Part shown: positions 22,938 through 29,355 of the stretch, one piece after another | Numbering within the stretch: position 1 is the stretch's first letter | How the letters are laid out: each line of letters begins with the position of its first letter | IMG/VR virus record: IMGVR_UViG_3300032116_000705 | Coordinates: 1-34,997 of that record | Source of the DNA: a virus | DNA: 34,997 nucleotides | Reading direction: 5' to 3' (one strand) | The notes under the pieces: generated by a model | Told to the model about the DNA's origin: nothing | Database searches by the model: none | The model's input: the letters and a program-made list of their open reading frames with translations, nothing else | Program-made: the position numbers and the translations under genes

Positions 22938-24322
22938 CCGAACAGGTCAGGCTCGGCCCGCTGACCTTGCCAGTACGCGATGCGGCGGCGAGCGATCTCG
23001 ACGTACTCGGCCTCAAGCTCGCACCCCAAGTAGCGGAAGCCCTCAAGGACCGCCGCGCATCCGGTCGAGCCAGAGCCGTTGAACGGGTCGAGGATGAGGC
23101 CGTTCGGCGGCGTGACAAGGCGACAGAGCCAGCGCATCAGGGCGATGGGCTTGACGGTGGGGTGGTGGTTGGTGGTCGTGATCTTCTTGTAGGGATCGCC
23201 TTCCGAGAAGCCACGTCCGCTGTCGTTCTTGATCCCGCCCTCGCGCTCTGGCATCCCGTCCAGCCCCGCTTCCCGTTCTTTGCGCGAGACTTTGGCGGTG
23301 TAGAAGAAGCGCGATGGTTCCCCCAGCATCCCCGCCGCGTCCTCGTCGAGGCAGACGTTGGCGGGCCAGCGACCTGTGTGTACACTCGGCTCTTGACGCG
23401 CTTCATAATCTTGTGGGCGGGTGCCTTGTGCGAATCGCCTCGCATCCATTCCAGTCGTACCAGATGACCGAACTGTATCAGTCCCAATCCGGCACCCATC
23501 CACGTTGATGGCCCCCGTCCCGTACTGCGTGACGTTCGCGGCGACCGTTCCCGTGAGCGGCTTGCGAGCGAGGATGATGGGTTCCCACGCGGGCTTGAGC
23601 GCGGTCCCCCATCCGTGCCAACGCTTCGCGGCGTCCGTGGCGGGGGCGGTGATGTCCCACGATTTATACTCGACGCTACCGCCCATTGTTGGCAAAGCTG
23701 ATGCGCCAGCAGTACTACGCGCTTTTGTGTCCCGCCCCACCACCTCGCGTTCGGCTTCTGCTACGGCTTCTGCAAGATGTGCTACTTCGGGCCATTCAGC
23801 GGCAATTGCGGCGAACGTTTGCGTAGTTGGCGCACGTTGCCCTTTGGGGCGTCCCTCAAACCACGACCAATTCGTTGTGCCACCGCAAAATCGTTTGTCA
23901 CACTCACCAACCGTCAAGCCACGCGATTCGCGAGCCATACGCAATGCCTCACCAATTTGCGCGGCAAGATGCGGATAGCCCCCACGCTTGTCGATCGCCT
24001 TGTCCACCGCCAGCGATTTCGGGAAGCCCGAGCCGTAGAGCCACGACAGGCAGTCGCGTACTTCCCACCCGGCGTCCTCGATCGCGACCGCGAGCCGATG
24101 GTAGGTGCGCGTCCCACCGAACGCGACCAGATGTGCGCCGGGCTTGGCAACACGCAAGGCTTCGGTCCAGAACTCGACGCCGGGAACGCCGTGGTCCCAC
24201 GCTTTACCCATAAACGACAGGCCGTAGGGCGGGTCGCTCACGATCGCGTCCACGCTGTTGTCGGGCAGGGTCCGCATGATGTCGCGGCAGTCGCCCTGCT
24301 CCACCTTCCAGTTGTCAGTCAC
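22934..24322 (-). CDS. DNA adenine/cytosine-N4 methyltransferase, beta class, with HTH-like insert
   Basis: A 462-residue SAM-dependent DNA amino-methyltransferase. Catalytic motif IV DPPY (30-33) comes near the N-terminus, and the SAM-binding DPFNGSGSTG (412-421) near the C-terminus. This circular order defines the beta class (CcrM-like). NHHPTVKPIALMRWL precedes motif I as usual. Residues ~115-180 form an insertion not needed for catalysis: IGEALRMARESRGLTVGECD looks like an Xre-type helix-turn-helix. The start is GTG (24320-24322), four bases after a small upstream gene. It could protect the phage genome from host restriction. No clear cognate restriction gene adjoins it. Confidence 0.9.
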   Translation of the reverse strand: MTDNWKVEQGDCRDIMRTLPDNSVDAIVSDPPYGLSFMGKAWDHGVPGVEFWTEALRVAKPGAHLVAFGGTRTYHRLAVAIEDAGWEVRDCLSWLYGSGFPKSLAVDKAIDKRGGYPHLAAQIGEALRMARESRGLTVGECDKRFCGGTTNWSWFEGRPKGQRAPTTQTFAAIAAEWPEVAHLAEAVAEAEREVVGRDTKARSTAGASALPTMGGSVEYKSWDITAPATDAAKRWHGWGTALKPAWEPIILARKPLTGTVAANVTQYGTGAINVDGCRIGTDTVRSSGTTGMDARRFAQGTRPQDYEARQEPSVHTGRWPANVCLDEDAAGMLGEPSRFFYTAKVSRKEREAGLDGMPEREGGIKNDSGRGFSEGDPYKKITTTNHHPTVKPIALMRWLCRLVTPPNGLILDPFNGSGSTGCAAVLEGFRYLGCELEAEYVEIARRRIAYWQGQRAEPDLFG

Positions 24323-24326
24323 GCAG

Positions 24327-24494
24327 TCAGATGTTGGGGGTGAACTTGCCCTCGCGCTCTTCCGACCACTGCGCTTGGCAGACGGCGTAGCGTTGCGCGT
24401 TGTCCGGGTAGTCCGCGTTCATCGTGGGGTTGGCGAGGCACCGAGCGATGAAGTCGTCCTTGCTCTCGTCAGGATTCGGGGTCGGCATCGGCAT
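24327..24494 (-). CDS. Small Cys-containing phage protein, 55 aa
   Basis: A 55-residue frame starting at ATG 24492-24494, 26 bases inside the end of the TerS-like gene, and stopping four bases before the methyltransferase. It contains DDFIARCLANPTMNADYPDN then QRYAVCQAQW. The RC...YPDxxQRxAVCxxQW pattern also occurs in phage head and small accessory proteins, so it is likely a conserved, possibly metal-binding unit. Function is unknown. Confidence 0.7.
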   Translation of the reverse strand: MPMPTPNPDESKDDFIARCLANPTMNADYPDNAQRYAVCQAQWSEEREGKFTPNI

Positions 24495-24753
24495 TGGCGG
24501 CTACCAGTTCCACGCGGATAGAGGATGGGGCGAGCGGCTTGTCGCCAGAGGTCACGTCGATCGGGATGAGCTTCGTGGCGAGCGGGTAGAACTTCTCGGG
24601 GTTCGACGCGCCCCACTCATGCAACGGGATCTGCTCGTTGACGAGGTTGAACGCCTCGATCCACGCCTCGCGGATGGTCTTGGTCGCCTTGTTGGGCGTC
24701 CCCTTCTTGCGTCCCGCACCGGGCGGTCTGGGCTGTCCTTTCGGGAATGGCAT
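24469..24753 (-). CDS. Putative terminase small subunit / DNA-binding protein
   Basis: A 94-residue basic protein. The first 20 residues include GQPRPPGAGRKKGTPNKATK, a Gly/Lys/Arg-rich pattern (GxGRKKGxxNK) common at the start of small terminase-like and DUF5681-like phage proteins. A helix (TIREAWIEAFNLVNEQI) and FYPLATKLIPIDVT follow. It lies before the methyltransferase and large terminase, where a small subunit is expected. TerS proteins are very diverse, so the call relies mainly on position and basic DNA-binding character. No clear ribosome binding site precedes the ATG. Confidence 0.6.
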   Translation of the reverse strand: MPFPKGQPRPPGAGRKKGTPNKATKTIREAWIEAFNLVNEQIPLHEWGASNPEKFYPLATKLIPIDVTSGDKPLAPSSIRVELVAANADADPES

Positions 24754-24776
24754 ATTATCAAAGTTACTATAACGCG

Positions 24777-25403
24777 TCAGCGCGTCAATCGGAAGCCGGG
24801 ATGCTTCGTGTCAAATGCTCGCCATGCTTCGGTCTTGTCAGAGGTCGTGGTGACGCGGCCTTCGTTGTGCGCGTAGTGGTTCCAGCCGATGATTGGCACG
24901 TATTCCGTCTTGGTACCGGCCTTGAGGCATCGCACCCAGAAGTCGTAGTCGTGGACGTAGGGGATTGGCATATCGTAGCCGCCGATGCGTTGCCAAAGCT
25001 CGCGCCTGACGATGGAGCTAGACCAGATCTTGTTGCCGCCGCGCATCGTGTCAAGCGTGATGACGGATGGTGGGACGTAGACGCCGGTCTTGTAGCCGTG
25101 CGCGTCGATGCCTTGCACGTTCGTGTAGGCGATGTCCGCGCCCGAGGCGTCGAGGGCGGTTATACAAGTTTGTATATACGCGGGTTCCATCGTGTCATCG
25201 TCGCCCAAGATGCAGACGTACTCGCCTTTGGCAATCGAGCAGAGGTCGTTCCAGTTGGTCAGGAATAGCGCAGGGTCGGCGGAGTAGTTGACAAGCAGTT
25301 GGAGTTCGTGCTTTGGCAACGTCTGGGAAAACACCGAGGCAATCGCTCGCGGGAGGAATTGCTGGCGATGGCTGGCGATGAGGACCGAGGCGCGGATCGT
25401 CAT
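24777..25403 (-). CDS. Family 2 glycosyltransferase (GT-A fold)
   Basis: A 208-residue inverting-type glycosyltransferase. ASVLIASHRQQFLPRAIASV is the canonical N-terminal nucleotide-binding strand and helix. YVCILGDDDTMEPAYI carries the Asp-rich metal/donor motif, and YVHDYDFWVRCLKAG supplies the base-containing (E/D)D region. It is short and has no membrane segment, so it is soluble. It overlaps the upstream nuclease-like gene by four bases and ends just before the TerS-like gene. The acceptor is unknown. A palindrome with rare ATA codons sits inside it. Confidence 0.88.
   Translation of the reverse strand: MTIRASVLIASHRQQFLPRAIASVFSQTLPKHELQLLVNYSADPALFLTNWNDLCSIAKGEYVCILGDDDTMEPAYIQTCITALDASGADIAYTNVQGIDAHGYKTGVYVPPSVITLDTMRGGNKIWSSSIVRRELWQRIGGYDMPIPYVHDYDFWVRCLKAGTKTEYVPIIGWNHYAHNEGRVTTTSDKTEAWRAFDTKHPGFRLTR
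25161..25176. repeat. AT-rich perfect palindrome inside the glycosyltransferase gene
   Basis: TATACAA-GT-TTGTATA is a 7-bp perfect inverted repeat around two bases, in an otherwise GC-rich coding region. It encodes Tyr-Ile-Gln-Thr-Cys-Ile using two ATA codons, rare elsewhere in the window. It has the form of a dimeric repressor operator, or may reflect foreign origin. Confidence 0.5.
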
Positions 25404-25966
25404 GTGTCAAAGAGGCGAGTGTAGTGATACATCTGCACGATCAGTTCGGGCCAATTGGTCGCGTCTCGGTACAGCGAGGCGTTGGGGATCTCGTACATAT
25501 CCGCCTTGCAGGAAAAGGTCGTGCCGTCCGAGCGGTGACGCAGTTCGTCCTTGCGGTACAACGTGGCACGGTGCAGAAAGAGTTCCTTCGGTATCCATCC
25601 GCAGACCGTCAAGACTTGCGAGGACTTGTTGAACGACAGGAACAGGTAGGCGTTTGATTCGTAGCCAACTTGCGAGGCCATGACGTTGTTGACGTACTCG
25701 TCGCGGGGGTCCGTGGTGCGGCCCATCGTCTTGACATCGACGCCAAGCCCGAACAGTTCCACGTCCACGCCGCCGTCAAAGCCCGAGTCGCCGCGCATAG
25801 TCGGGCGACCGAGAGCCAGTTGCACCATGTTCTGCCCGATAACGCCGACGAAGGCTTGCTCCATTGTGCCGTCAGATCCGTCACCGCGATGCCCAAGCTG
25901 TACGTCATGCACATAGTCCCGGCTCTGGGAGATGACCCAAGAAGGGACAGGAAGCGAAAAGCTCAC
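25400..25966 (-). CDS. Putative PD-(D/E)xK nuclease-like protein
   Basis: A 188-residue protein with GFDGGVDVELFGLGVDVKTM (about residues 62-81). An Asp followed about twelve residues later by D-V-K fits the PD-(D/E)xK nuclease core, and the preceding EQAFVGVIGQN helix with Glu fits the alpha-beta-beta-beta order. The rest is mixed alpha/beta (AYLFLSFNKSSQVLTVCGWI), as in type II restriction-like folds. It begins at GTG with GAGG seven bases upstream. A restriction, repair or DNA-degrading role is possible. The motif alone is modest evidence. Confidence 0.6.
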   Translation of the reverse strand: MSFSLPVPSWVISQSRDYVHDVQLGHRGDGSDGTMEQAFVGVIGQNMVQLALGRPTMRGDSGFDGGVDVELFGLGVDVKTMGRTTDPRDEYVNNVMASQVGYESNAYLFLSFNKSSQVLTVCGWIPKELFLHRATLYRKDELRHRSDGTTFSCKADMYEIPNASLYRDATNWPELIVQMYHYTRLFDT

Positions 25967-25968
25967 GG

Positions 25969-26133
25969 TTATTCCTCGGGATCGCCAAGCGTTTCTTGCT
26001 TCGGGAACGTCTGCTCCCAGTTCTTCTTGTACGTCTCCGCGTCAATCACAATGGGCCGAGGGCTGTCGCCTTTGCCGTTCTCACTCATATCTGCCTCGTA
26101 GTCGGCTGGGCCGATGTCAAAGTCACCTGCCAT
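25969..26133 (-). CDS. Small acidic phage protein, 54 aa
   Basis: A 54-residue frame from ATG 26131-26133 to TAA 25969-25971. It is acidic (DYEADMSENGKGDSPRPIV) and ends with DAETYKKNWEQTFPKQE. The IDxETYxxNWxxxF pattern is like small proteins often found in phage early regions. It overlaps the membrane-protein gene upstream by 11 bases and supplies the ribosome binding site of the next gene. Function is unknown. Confidence 0.65.
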   Translation of the reverse strand: MAGDFDIGPADYEADMSENGKGDSPRPIVIDAETYKKNWEQTFPKQETLGDPEE

Positions 26134-26248
26134 AGTTTCGTCGCTTCAGATAGTTCGCTGGGATGCGCGTGAGAGCAAGCAAGAGAACGAGCGGGACGGT
26201 GCAGAGCAGGAGGGAGACCGTCGCGGCGATGTCGAGTGACTTACGCAT
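26123..26248 (-). CDS. Tiny membrane protein, 41 aa
   Basis: The frame runs further upstream, but ATG 26246-26248 gives a compact protein: a basic start (MRKSLDIAATV), one transmembrane helix (SLLLCTVPLVLLLALT) and a basic C-terminus (NYLKRRNYGR). This is the charge pattern of a small inner-membrane protein. It overlaps the preceding zinc-type gene by eight bases. Function is unknown; superinfection exclusion or membrane anchoring would be guesses. Confidence 0.6.
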   Translation of the reverse strand: MRKSLDIAATVSLLLCTVPLVLLLALTRIPANYLKRRNYGR

Positions 26249-26360
26249 AGACTGGCGCCGGGTAGGACCGCTCGCCAAACTCGGCACAGAGGATGTTGTG
26301 GGTCTTGATGGCGGCAAGGTCCGTCCGTCCATCGTCGCAGACTGGGCAACGGATTGTCAC
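26241..26360 (-). CDS. Tiny CPVC protein, 39 aa
   Basis: A 39-residue frame from GTG 26358-26360 with AGGAGG four bases upstream, ending at TAA 26241-26243. It starts MTIRCPVCDDGRTDL and has a third Cys in ILCAEFGERSY. One CxxC pair suggests a zinc knuckle, perhaps completed by dimerisation or His22. The GTGA overlap with the membrane gene upstream supports real translation. Confidence 0.6.
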   Translation of the reverse strand: MTIRCPVCDDGRTDLAAIKTHNILCAEFGERSYPAPVYA

Positions 26361-26560
26361 TCGACCTCCTCGCCGTCATCAAGCGTGGTCGTGCCGTGAG
26401 GATTGTGCGAGTGCTTGTTGCCAACGTCATAGCCGTGCGTCCAGCCTTCCTCGTAAGCGTCGGTGGCCTTGTCTTGGGCTTGGCCCGCCAGATAGAGCTT
26501 GGCAATCAGGACGCCAGCCGCCGACCCCACCACGCCAGCAATGATGACCGTCTCAATCAT
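26357..26560 (-). CDS. Small membrane protein, 67 aa
   Basis: A 67-residue protein with an N-terminal transmembrane helix (TVIIAGVVGSAAGVLIAKLYL, residues 4-24), Gly/Ala-rich, then a hydrophilic His/Asp-rich tail (HSHNPHGTTTLDDGEEVE). It looks like a YtxH-type single-pass protein. It overlaps neighbours by four bases on both sides (ATGA, GTGA). Function is unknown. Confidence 0.7.
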   Translation of the reverse strand: MIETVIIAGVVGSAAGVLIAKLYLAGQAQDKATDAYEEGWTHGYDVGNKHSHNPHGTTTLDDGEEVE

Positions 26561-27072
26561 ACCGCCCTCCGTGCTGAATGTGAGTGCTTCTTCTGAAGGT
26601 AATACTGGCGCATCCGCTCAAGATAGGCTTGCCGACGTTTCTCCACGACCGCACGAGGGGTCAAGCGTTCGGGCTGGGCCACTAGGTGCTTCCTGATCCG
26701 CGCGACGTTCGTCGGGCTGTACGTCTGAATCTTGCGACCCTTGTATTGCACGACCTCGTAGGGGATGCCATAGAGTTGCACGATGCGGCGAATCCTTCCG
26801 TCACGTGTGTCAAAGCGTTTCGCCATCTCGTTGACGGTCAGATACCCCGGCTTGATAGTATCGACCGTCTTGTAAAACTTCTCCTCCTTCCGCGCCACGA
26901 CATCCGTGACAATGGTGCGGACCGGCTTCCATCGATGCAGGTCGTGCTTCCACGACAGCGCCGAGATGATGGTGCCGTGCGGCCCGAGGATCTGCTCGGC
27001 CTCGCGCTTGGTTGAGGCCAACGCCGTGCGGACGATGGCCCCGTCGTTGTTAATCAGATACCACTCCGTCAT
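26557..27072 (-). CDS. Helix-turn-helix DNA-binding protein
   Basis: A 171-residue protein. PGYLTVNEMAKRFDTRDGRI (residues ~76-95) is a MerR/excisionase-like helix-turn-helix, followed by YEVVQYKGRKIQTYSP, a wing-like strand, and a long basic helix (VVEKRRQAYLERMRQYYLQK). The N-terminal 60 residues (EWYLINNDGAIVRTALAS) resemble a small beta domain. It may regulate phage transcription or act in DNA metabolism. It overlaps both neighbours by four bases. Confidence 0.65.
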   Translation of the reverse strand: MTEWYLINNDGAIVRTALASTKREAEQILGPHGTIISALSWKHDLHRWKPVRTIVTDVVARKEEKFYKTVDTIKPGYLTVNEMAKRFDTRDGRIRRIVQLYGIPYEVVQYKGRKIQTYSPTNVARIRKHLVAQPERLTPRAVVEKRRQAYLERMRQYYLQKKHSHSARRAV

Positions 27073-27263
27073 TCGGGAACCCGGTCGAGGGCGCGGTTGA
27101 CAGAGTGCCAGAGCGTGGCGCGGGCGATGTCGTGCGCGTCATAGCCGCCCTTGATGGCTGGGAGGACGTACTCGTAGCGGAAGGCCCGTGCGCCGATCTT
27201 GACGCGAGCCAAGCGAAGGCCGTGCTTCTTGAGCATAGCGCGAGCGATGTAGCCGTAGGTCAT
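27069..27263 (-). CDS. Small basic protein, 64 aa
   Basis: The ATG at 27261-27263 is chosen because CGGAG lies seven bases upstream in a leader almost identical to that of the next gene. The longer frame upstream is Arg/Pro-rich shadow. The protein (MTYGYIARAMLKKHGLRLAR) is helical and basic, with IKGGYDAHDIARATLWHSVN at the end. It overlaps the HTH gene start by four bases. Function is unknown. Confidence 0.6.
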   Translation of the reverse strand: MTYGYIARAMLKKHGLRLARVKIGARAFRYEYVLPAIKGGYDAHDIARATLWHSVNRALDRVPE

Positions 27264-27318
27264 TGTCAGTCTCCGTGTCGGGGTGAGAGCCGCGCCGTGC
27301 GGCCCGTTGCGGACTTGC

Positions 27319-27519
27319 TTATCGTGCATACCGGGAAACGTTCTCGGCTTCCAGCTTGGCAACGTACTCCGGGCGCATACGCTCAATGATTTTGCGGCAT
27401 GAAGCGCAGGAAACATCGGAGGGCTTGGCGCTCATACGCTGTCCCTTGCTGGTGGTGAGTCTACCACGATTGGGGTTGCAAGCCACCAAGGTGTCATCGT
27501 AAGCGAGGTGCATCTTCAT
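27319..27519 (-). CDS. Small Cys-containing protein, 66 aa
   Basis: A 66-residue protein with HLAYDDTLVACNP and VSCASCRKIIERMRPEY. The Cys set C14 and C38-x2-C41 fits a small zinc-binding fold found in phage early proteins. A GGAG seven bases before the ATG sits in the shared leader. A promoter candidate lies 35-60 bases upstream, so this may be the first gene of a sub-operon. Confidence 0.65.
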   Translation of the reverse strand: MKMHLAYDDTLVACNPNRGRLTTSKGQRMSAKPSDVSCASCRKIIERMRPEYVAKLEAENVSRYAR

Positions 27520-27554
27520 TGTCAGTCTCCGGTCGGGGTTGAACTACACGATGA

Positions 27555-27582
27555 AAACTAAAGCCCCCGCACCGATTGTCAA
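27555..27582 (-). promoter_or_regulatory. Leftward sigma70-like promoter candidate
   Basis: On the minus strand a consensus TTGACA (27582-27577) is followed after 16 bases by TAGTTT (27560-27555). The predicted start, near 27548, lies about 30 bases upstream of the ATG at 27519. It sits in a 78-base gap, one of the few in the early region. The -10 is a weak match. Confidence 0.5.
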
Positions 27583-27597
27583 TACCCCCCTAAATGC

Positions 27598-27867
27598 CTA
27601 CACCACAGCGGGTTGCATATCCGTTGCATATGCACCGGTGCGACGCTTGGGCTTCCCGAGCAGGACCGACCGCTGGCGGTGCGACCGGGCTAGCTCCTCC
27701 GAGCCGACCAGCTTCTCGACCGCCGCCTTCGACACGTGCCACGCCCCTCGGTTGGCCTGCGTCTGCACCGCCTCGAGCTTTCCCTTCTTGATCCACGCGT
27801 GGACTAGTTGGCGCGACAGGCCGAGGGTCTTGGCGGCTTCCGAGATGGACATCGTTCCTTCGGTCAT
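27598..27867 (-). CDS. MerR/excisionase-type HTH protein
   Basis: An 89-residue protein. MSISEAAKTLGLSRQLVHAW then IKKGKLEAVQT is a clear winged helix-turn-helix of the excisionase/MerR N-terminal type, followed by WHVSKAAVEKLVG and a basic tail (HRQRSVLLGKPKRR). It starts at ATG 27867 with GGAGG four bases upstream, overlapping the stop of the Vsr-like gene (ATGA). A repressor, activator or directionality role is possible. No integrase is seen nearby. Confidence 0.75.
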   Translation of the reverse strand: MTEGTMSISEAAKTLGLSRQLVHAWIKKGKLEAVQTQANRGAWHVSKAAVEKLVGSEELARSHRQRSVLLGKPKRRTGAYATDMQPAVV

Positions 27868-28190
27868 CCTTCCTCCGTGATGCGCCACTTGAGGGCGCGG
27901 GTGAGTGCGTCAATAACGGACGCGGTAAAGAGTTCCTTCGGTTGACAACGCAGGATGCGCCAGCCCAATGCCGCCGCCTCCCGCCCCTTCTCCTGATCCC
28001 GCACGATGCCGGTGCCGCGTCCGTGCGCCCCGCGTACCCAGACGCCGCCGTCAATCTCGAGCGCGACGCGATGCTCGGGCCACGCCCAGTCCATCCGCCA
28101 CTTGCGGGTCGGATGGAACCGGTACTCCGCTACGGGTATCGGGAGACGCTTGGCCTTGCAGAAGGTGTCAAAGCTAACTGGCATATGCAT
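27864..28190 (-). CDS. Vsr-like / DUF559-type endonuclease
   Basis: A 108-residue protein with YRFHPTRKWRMDWAWPEHRV, ALEIDGGVW, then a middle RDQEKGREAAALGWRILRCQP. The order Arg-x-Asp, E-I-D-G-G, then D-x3-K and GWxxLR is that of the Vsr/DUF559 branch of PD-(D/E)xK nucleases, found in mismatch-repair and junction-processing enzymes of phages. The start could be ATG 28190 or ATG 28184; the ribosome binding site is poor for both. Confidence 0.72.
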   Translation of the reverse strand: MHMPVSFDTFCKAKRLPIPVAEYRFHPTRKWRMDWAWPEHRVALEIDGGVWVRGAHGRGTGIVRDQEKGREAAALGWRILRCQPKELFTASVIDALTRALKWRITEEG

Positions 28191-28215
28191 ACCCGTTATG
28201 CAGGGATAAACGGCC

Positions 28216-28232
28216 TAACTGGTAGCCGGTTA
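28216..28232. repeat. Near-perfect inverted repeat in a short gap
   Basis: TAACTGG-TAG-CCGGTTA, a 7-bp inverted repeat with one mismatch, lies in the 46-base gap between the HNH gene stop and the Vsr-like gene start. Its size and place fit an operator, possibly for one of the HTH proteins. It may instead be incidental. Confidence 0.4.
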
Positions 28233-28236
28233 CCCA

Positions 28237-28605
28237 TTAGCAGTCCGTCCGCGTAGCCCAGAGCCATTGCGTGTTGTACGCCATCCCTTCAAGCATATGC
28301 GGGTCCAGCCCTAACGCCTTCCAGCCCTGCTGATGTTGCTTCCGGTGGCAGGAGGGGCAGAGCGGAATGATTTCGCGGTAGTCCGCCTTTCGCCCCATGC
28401 CGCCCGACTTGATGTGCGCGTTCTCGGACGGACGCTTGGCACAGACCATACAGGGCAAGCTGTTGATGAACTCAACTCGGCGCTTGGACCCGTACACCCG
28501 CTGGAACTCAATGCCCGATCGCGGCTTGGCCTTGATGCGCTTTCGTGCCTTTGGCTTGGCCTTGCTGGTCAGGCGCGTCTTGCGCTTGAGCGGAGTCCGC
28601 TTCAC
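28237..28605 (-). CDS. HNH-type nuclease / zinc-finger recombination protein
   Basis: A 122-residue protein. A basic N-terminus (KRTPLKRKTRL, then KPKARKRIKAKPR) precedes LPCMVCAKRP, NAHIKSGGMGRKADY and IPLCPSCHRKQHQQG. Two CxxC pairs and the His residues match the treble-clef/HNH nuclease (NinG-, Ref-like) arrangement. GTG 28605 is chosen as start: GGAGG lies five bases upstream and it forms a GTGA overlap with the previous stop. The frame continues 39 codons further as shadow. Confidence 0.8.
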   Translation of the reverse strand: MKRTPLKRKTRLTSKAKPKARKRIKAKPRSGIEFQRVYGSKRRVEFINSLPCMVCAKRPSENAHIKSGGMGRKADYREIIPLCPSCHRKQHQQGWKALGLDPHMLEGMAYNTQWLWATRTDC

Positions 28606-29177
28606 GCCTTCCTCCGACACGCCCACGCCACCCGCTGAAACTCGTCTTGCATAAACGGCTCTAGCTTGCATCGCGCACAGGCGTCGGCAATCTCGGAGTC
28701 TTGTATCTCCCACCAGTTCCAATGCTTGCCGTGCATCTGATCGTAGAAATAGTCGTGCGTCGGGGCGTAGTCGTGGGCCATGATGACATCGCCTGATCGC
28801 AGGAACTTGGCATAGCGGTTGAACTCGGCGGGCTTGTTGCCCCCATCGCAGAGGACAAGGGCAGGGCCTTCCGCGTACTTGACGTGGTACTCGAGAACCG
28901 TCGAGTTCAGCGCGTCCACGGCGTAATACATGATGCCGGGTTGCATGAGGTGAGGCCGATCGCGCACCGCCGGGTCGCAGGTCCAGATGTCGGTCGCCTT
29001 GAGACCCGCCTCATCGAGCAGGTCGCGAAGTAGGATGGTTAGCCCGCCATCTGCCGTGCCAATCTCTAGCACCTTGACGGGCTTGAACGTGCGGAACAAC
29101 GCCCGAAACACATCTCCGACGTAGCCGTTCTGATGCACCGGGACGCCGCGATACTCAAAGAACATCGGATCAGACAT
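28602..29177 (-). CDS. SAM-dependent methyltransferase (CmcI / cephalosporin hydroxylase-like)
   Basis: A 191-residue protein. VKVLEIGTADGGLTILLRDL is the SAM-binding motif I, IWTCDP is motif II, and ALVLCDGGNKPAEFNRYAK then GDVIMAHDYAP matches the CmcI/Methyltransf_24 catalytic region. Family members methylate sugars or antibiotics and often sit in glycan gene clusters. ATG 29177 is preferred over an earlier ATG: AGGGG lies about seven bases upstream and it overlaps the stop of the upstream 60-residue gene. A glycan-methylating role is inference. Confidence 0.8.
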   Translation of the reverse strand: MSDPMFFEYRGVPVHQNGYVGDVFRALFRTFKPVKVLEIGTADGGLTILLRDLLDEAGLKATDIWTCDPAVRDRPHLMQPGIMYYAVDALNSTVLEYHVKYAEGPALVLCDGGNKPAEFNRYAKFLRSGDVIMAHDYAPTHDYFYDQMHGKHWNWWEIQDSEIADACARCKLEPFMQDEFQRVAWACRRKA

Positions 29178-29352
29178 CGCTCCACCCCTGCCGCGTGCCT
29201 TTGGCAACCAGTACCCGCGCATAGTGGTGCGGGTAGAAGCGATGCTCTACTCGGTTCCCTCGGAACTGGTCGCGCCACTCAACCGTCGGCTCCTCGGCTT
29301 GCCGATCCGCGATGGTCTTTGGTTCCTCGTCCTCTTTGTTGCGCCAGCGCAT
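29170..29352 (-). CDS. Small charged protein, 60 aa
   Basis: A 60-residue protein rich in Glu, Arg and His (KEDEEPKTIADRQAEEPTVE, then HRFYPHHYARVLV). It starts at ATG 29352 with GGAG seven bases upstream, and its end overlaps the SAM enzyme by eight bases. Spacing and ribosome binding site make it credible. No family is recognised. Confidence 0.55.
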   Translation of the reverse strand: MRWRNKEDEEPKTIADRQAEEPTVEWRDQFRGNRVEHRFYPHHYARVLVAKGTRQGWSDV

Positions 29353-29355
29353 CGG

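Noticed and set aside
24753-24771. Promoter with TATAGT just upstream of the TerS-like gene
   Set aside because: A TTGACG lies only about 12 bases upstream, too close for a -35, so only the -10 match remains.
24322-25400. Complete restriction-modification pair formed by the nuclease-like gene and the methyltransferase
   Set aside because: Two genes separate them, the nuclease call rests on a short motif, and nothing shows a shared target.
27598-27867. Excisionase of a temperate phage
   Set aside because: The HTH type fits, but no integrase, attachment site or repressor was found in the window, so lifestyle is left open.
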